From Stutzerimonas stutzeri (GTDB lineage Bacteria > Pseudomonadota > Gammaproteobacteria > Pseudomonadales > Pseudomonadaceae): a stretch of 64,000 nucleotides of DNA. Below the pieces are notes generated by a model. It was not told the origin of the DNA and did no database searches. It saw nothing but the letters and a program-made list of their open reading frames with translations. The stretch is from positions 17,524 to 81,523 of the forward strand of contig CP077644.1 of assembly GCA_019056435.1 (NCBI GenBank), read 5' to 3'. This document shows positions 63,340 through 64,000 of the stretch, piece after piece. How positions within the stretch are numbered: position 1 is the first letter of the stretch; every line of letters starts with the position of its first letter. The position numbers were made by a program, and so were the translations under genes.

Positions 63340-64000
63340 CCTAGTATTCTGTTGAAGGTTTCGTTCACGAGAACAGCAAGCTCCTGCCTGTTCTTGTAGT
63401 CGATGTTCAAACGCTTCTTTTTCGCGGCGAAGAAGTTGTACTTCTAAGTGAAGTTTTTGATTTTCTTCTTCGAGTTGATGCGTTTCGACGCGTTTTGCCT
63501 TTTTTAATTCTCCACCGTTTCCCTTAAACTTTGATTTTGGCGATTTAATTGTTTTGACTCTCTTCTAATTCTCGAATACAGTTCCCTCCAAATCAAAGAT
63601 CGTTTTATGAACCTTTAGCTCTTCTTTTGCTGATTGTTTCTCAACTCTAGTGCATTTAGTAAGTTTTGTTTATCTGTATGTAGTTGGTCCAATTGCTGTT
63701 GAAGTTCAAATTTCCTGGATTCTTCCCTGTGTTGCATGACTTTCCTTCATATTCTCGATAAGAAGTCTTGCTCCTTCACAACACTGTCTTCAAGCTCATT
63801 TATCGTTTCAGTATATTGAATTGTCATGCGTTGAGTTTCTTTTGTTGCTTCTCTAAGCAGAAGCGCTCGTTCTTGAAAGAGTGAAGTAATCTGATTAAGT
63901 GTAGTTTCAAGTACATTATTCTCTTCATCGTTAATGGGTCTGAGTGATTGTTTATCAATAATTGAATAAACTCTTTAAATAATTGATTCGTCGTTAGTTG
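63340..64000 (-). pseudogene. Coiled-coil protein, C-terminal part, frame-broken and partial
   Basis: On the minus strand, fragments read LNQITSLFQERALLLREATK, TQRMTIQYTETINELED, LEEENQKLHLEVQLLRREKE and AFEHRLQEQAELAVLVNETF, i.e. a long charged coiled coil ending near 63340. The gene enters from beyond the right edge. Plasmid KfrA-like or mobilisation-linked coiled-coil proteins are possible; no domain is diagnostic. Indels are frequent. Confidence 0.5.

Overview
The window looks like part of a large conjugative plasmid, or a plasmid-like contig, from a Bacillota host of the order Bacillales. Evidence: a Gram-positive type IV secretion operon, an iteron origin with replication genes, ParA-type partition genes, and low-GC promoters and Shine-Dalgarno sites. 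Exiguobacterium or a relative would fit the GC-richer transfer backbone, but nothing in the sequence proves it. Base composition is a mosaic: AT-rich metabolic and defence modules (lac, glpP, ABC system), a GC-richer transfer operon, and very GC-rich IS30-type insertion sequences.

Layout. 0-5.1 kb: a lactose/galactose-6-phosphate module with lacF-lacE divergent from lacR-lacABCD, with a catabolite-repression site on the lacF promoter. 5.2-5.8 kb: a serine resolvase. 5.9-11.2 kb: a type I restriction-modification operon (hsdR-hsdM-hsdS). 11.4-14.7 kb: plasmid accessory genes: a YolD-like gene behind a LexA box, a RadC-like gene, small unknowns, and an HTH gene with a duplicated N-terminus and palindromic operators. 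14.9-21 kb: two near-identical IS30-type copies and one ISL3-type element around a QorB-like reductase, a HAD phosphatase and a truncated MoxR ATPase. 21.8-23.7 kb: a secreted ComEC-like metallo-beta-lactamase, a DUF3006 gene and a protein with six 20-residue repeats. 40.4 down to 23.7 kb: a minus-strand transfer operon: XRE regulator, VirB2-like pilin, VirD4, VirB6-like, VirB3-like, VirB4 in two genes, lysozyme/M23 hydrolase, VirB8-like, an oriT candidate, RHH protein, MobP/MobL-type relaxase, ArdC/IrrE-like anti-restriction protein. 41-44.4 kb: a glycerol-regulation fragment (glpP, a membrane alpha/beta hydrolase, a glpK stub) and the 3' end of a group II intron. 45-47.5 kb: a third IS30-type copy inside a DUF5071 gene, and a tyrosine recombinase. 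47.6-52.5 kb: a three-gene operon of nuclease-like effector, middle component and zinc-hook SMC/Rad50-like ATPase, best read as an ABC-three-component (ABC-3C) defence system. 52.7-56.1 kb: a 50-bp perfect palindrome, two replication-type genes and nine iterons. 56.8-58.5 kb: a second ISL3-type element. 59-64 kb: GTATAC palindromes, two ParA cassettes, an Abi_2-type abortive-infection gene and a coiled-coil gene, all heavily frame-broken.

The genes form a self-transmissible plasmid (transfer, replication, partition, resolution) carrying sugar use and several layers of defence and counter-defence: type I RM, ABC-3C, Abi, ArdC.

Caution on sequence quality. Most genes carry single-base indels, usually in homopolymer runs, and the density rises sharply beyond 58.5 kb. 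This looks more like uncorrected long-read error than decay. I therefore give gene extents across frameshifts where the protein clearly continues in another frame, and I mark this each time. Family assignments come from recognising motifs by eye; no search was run.
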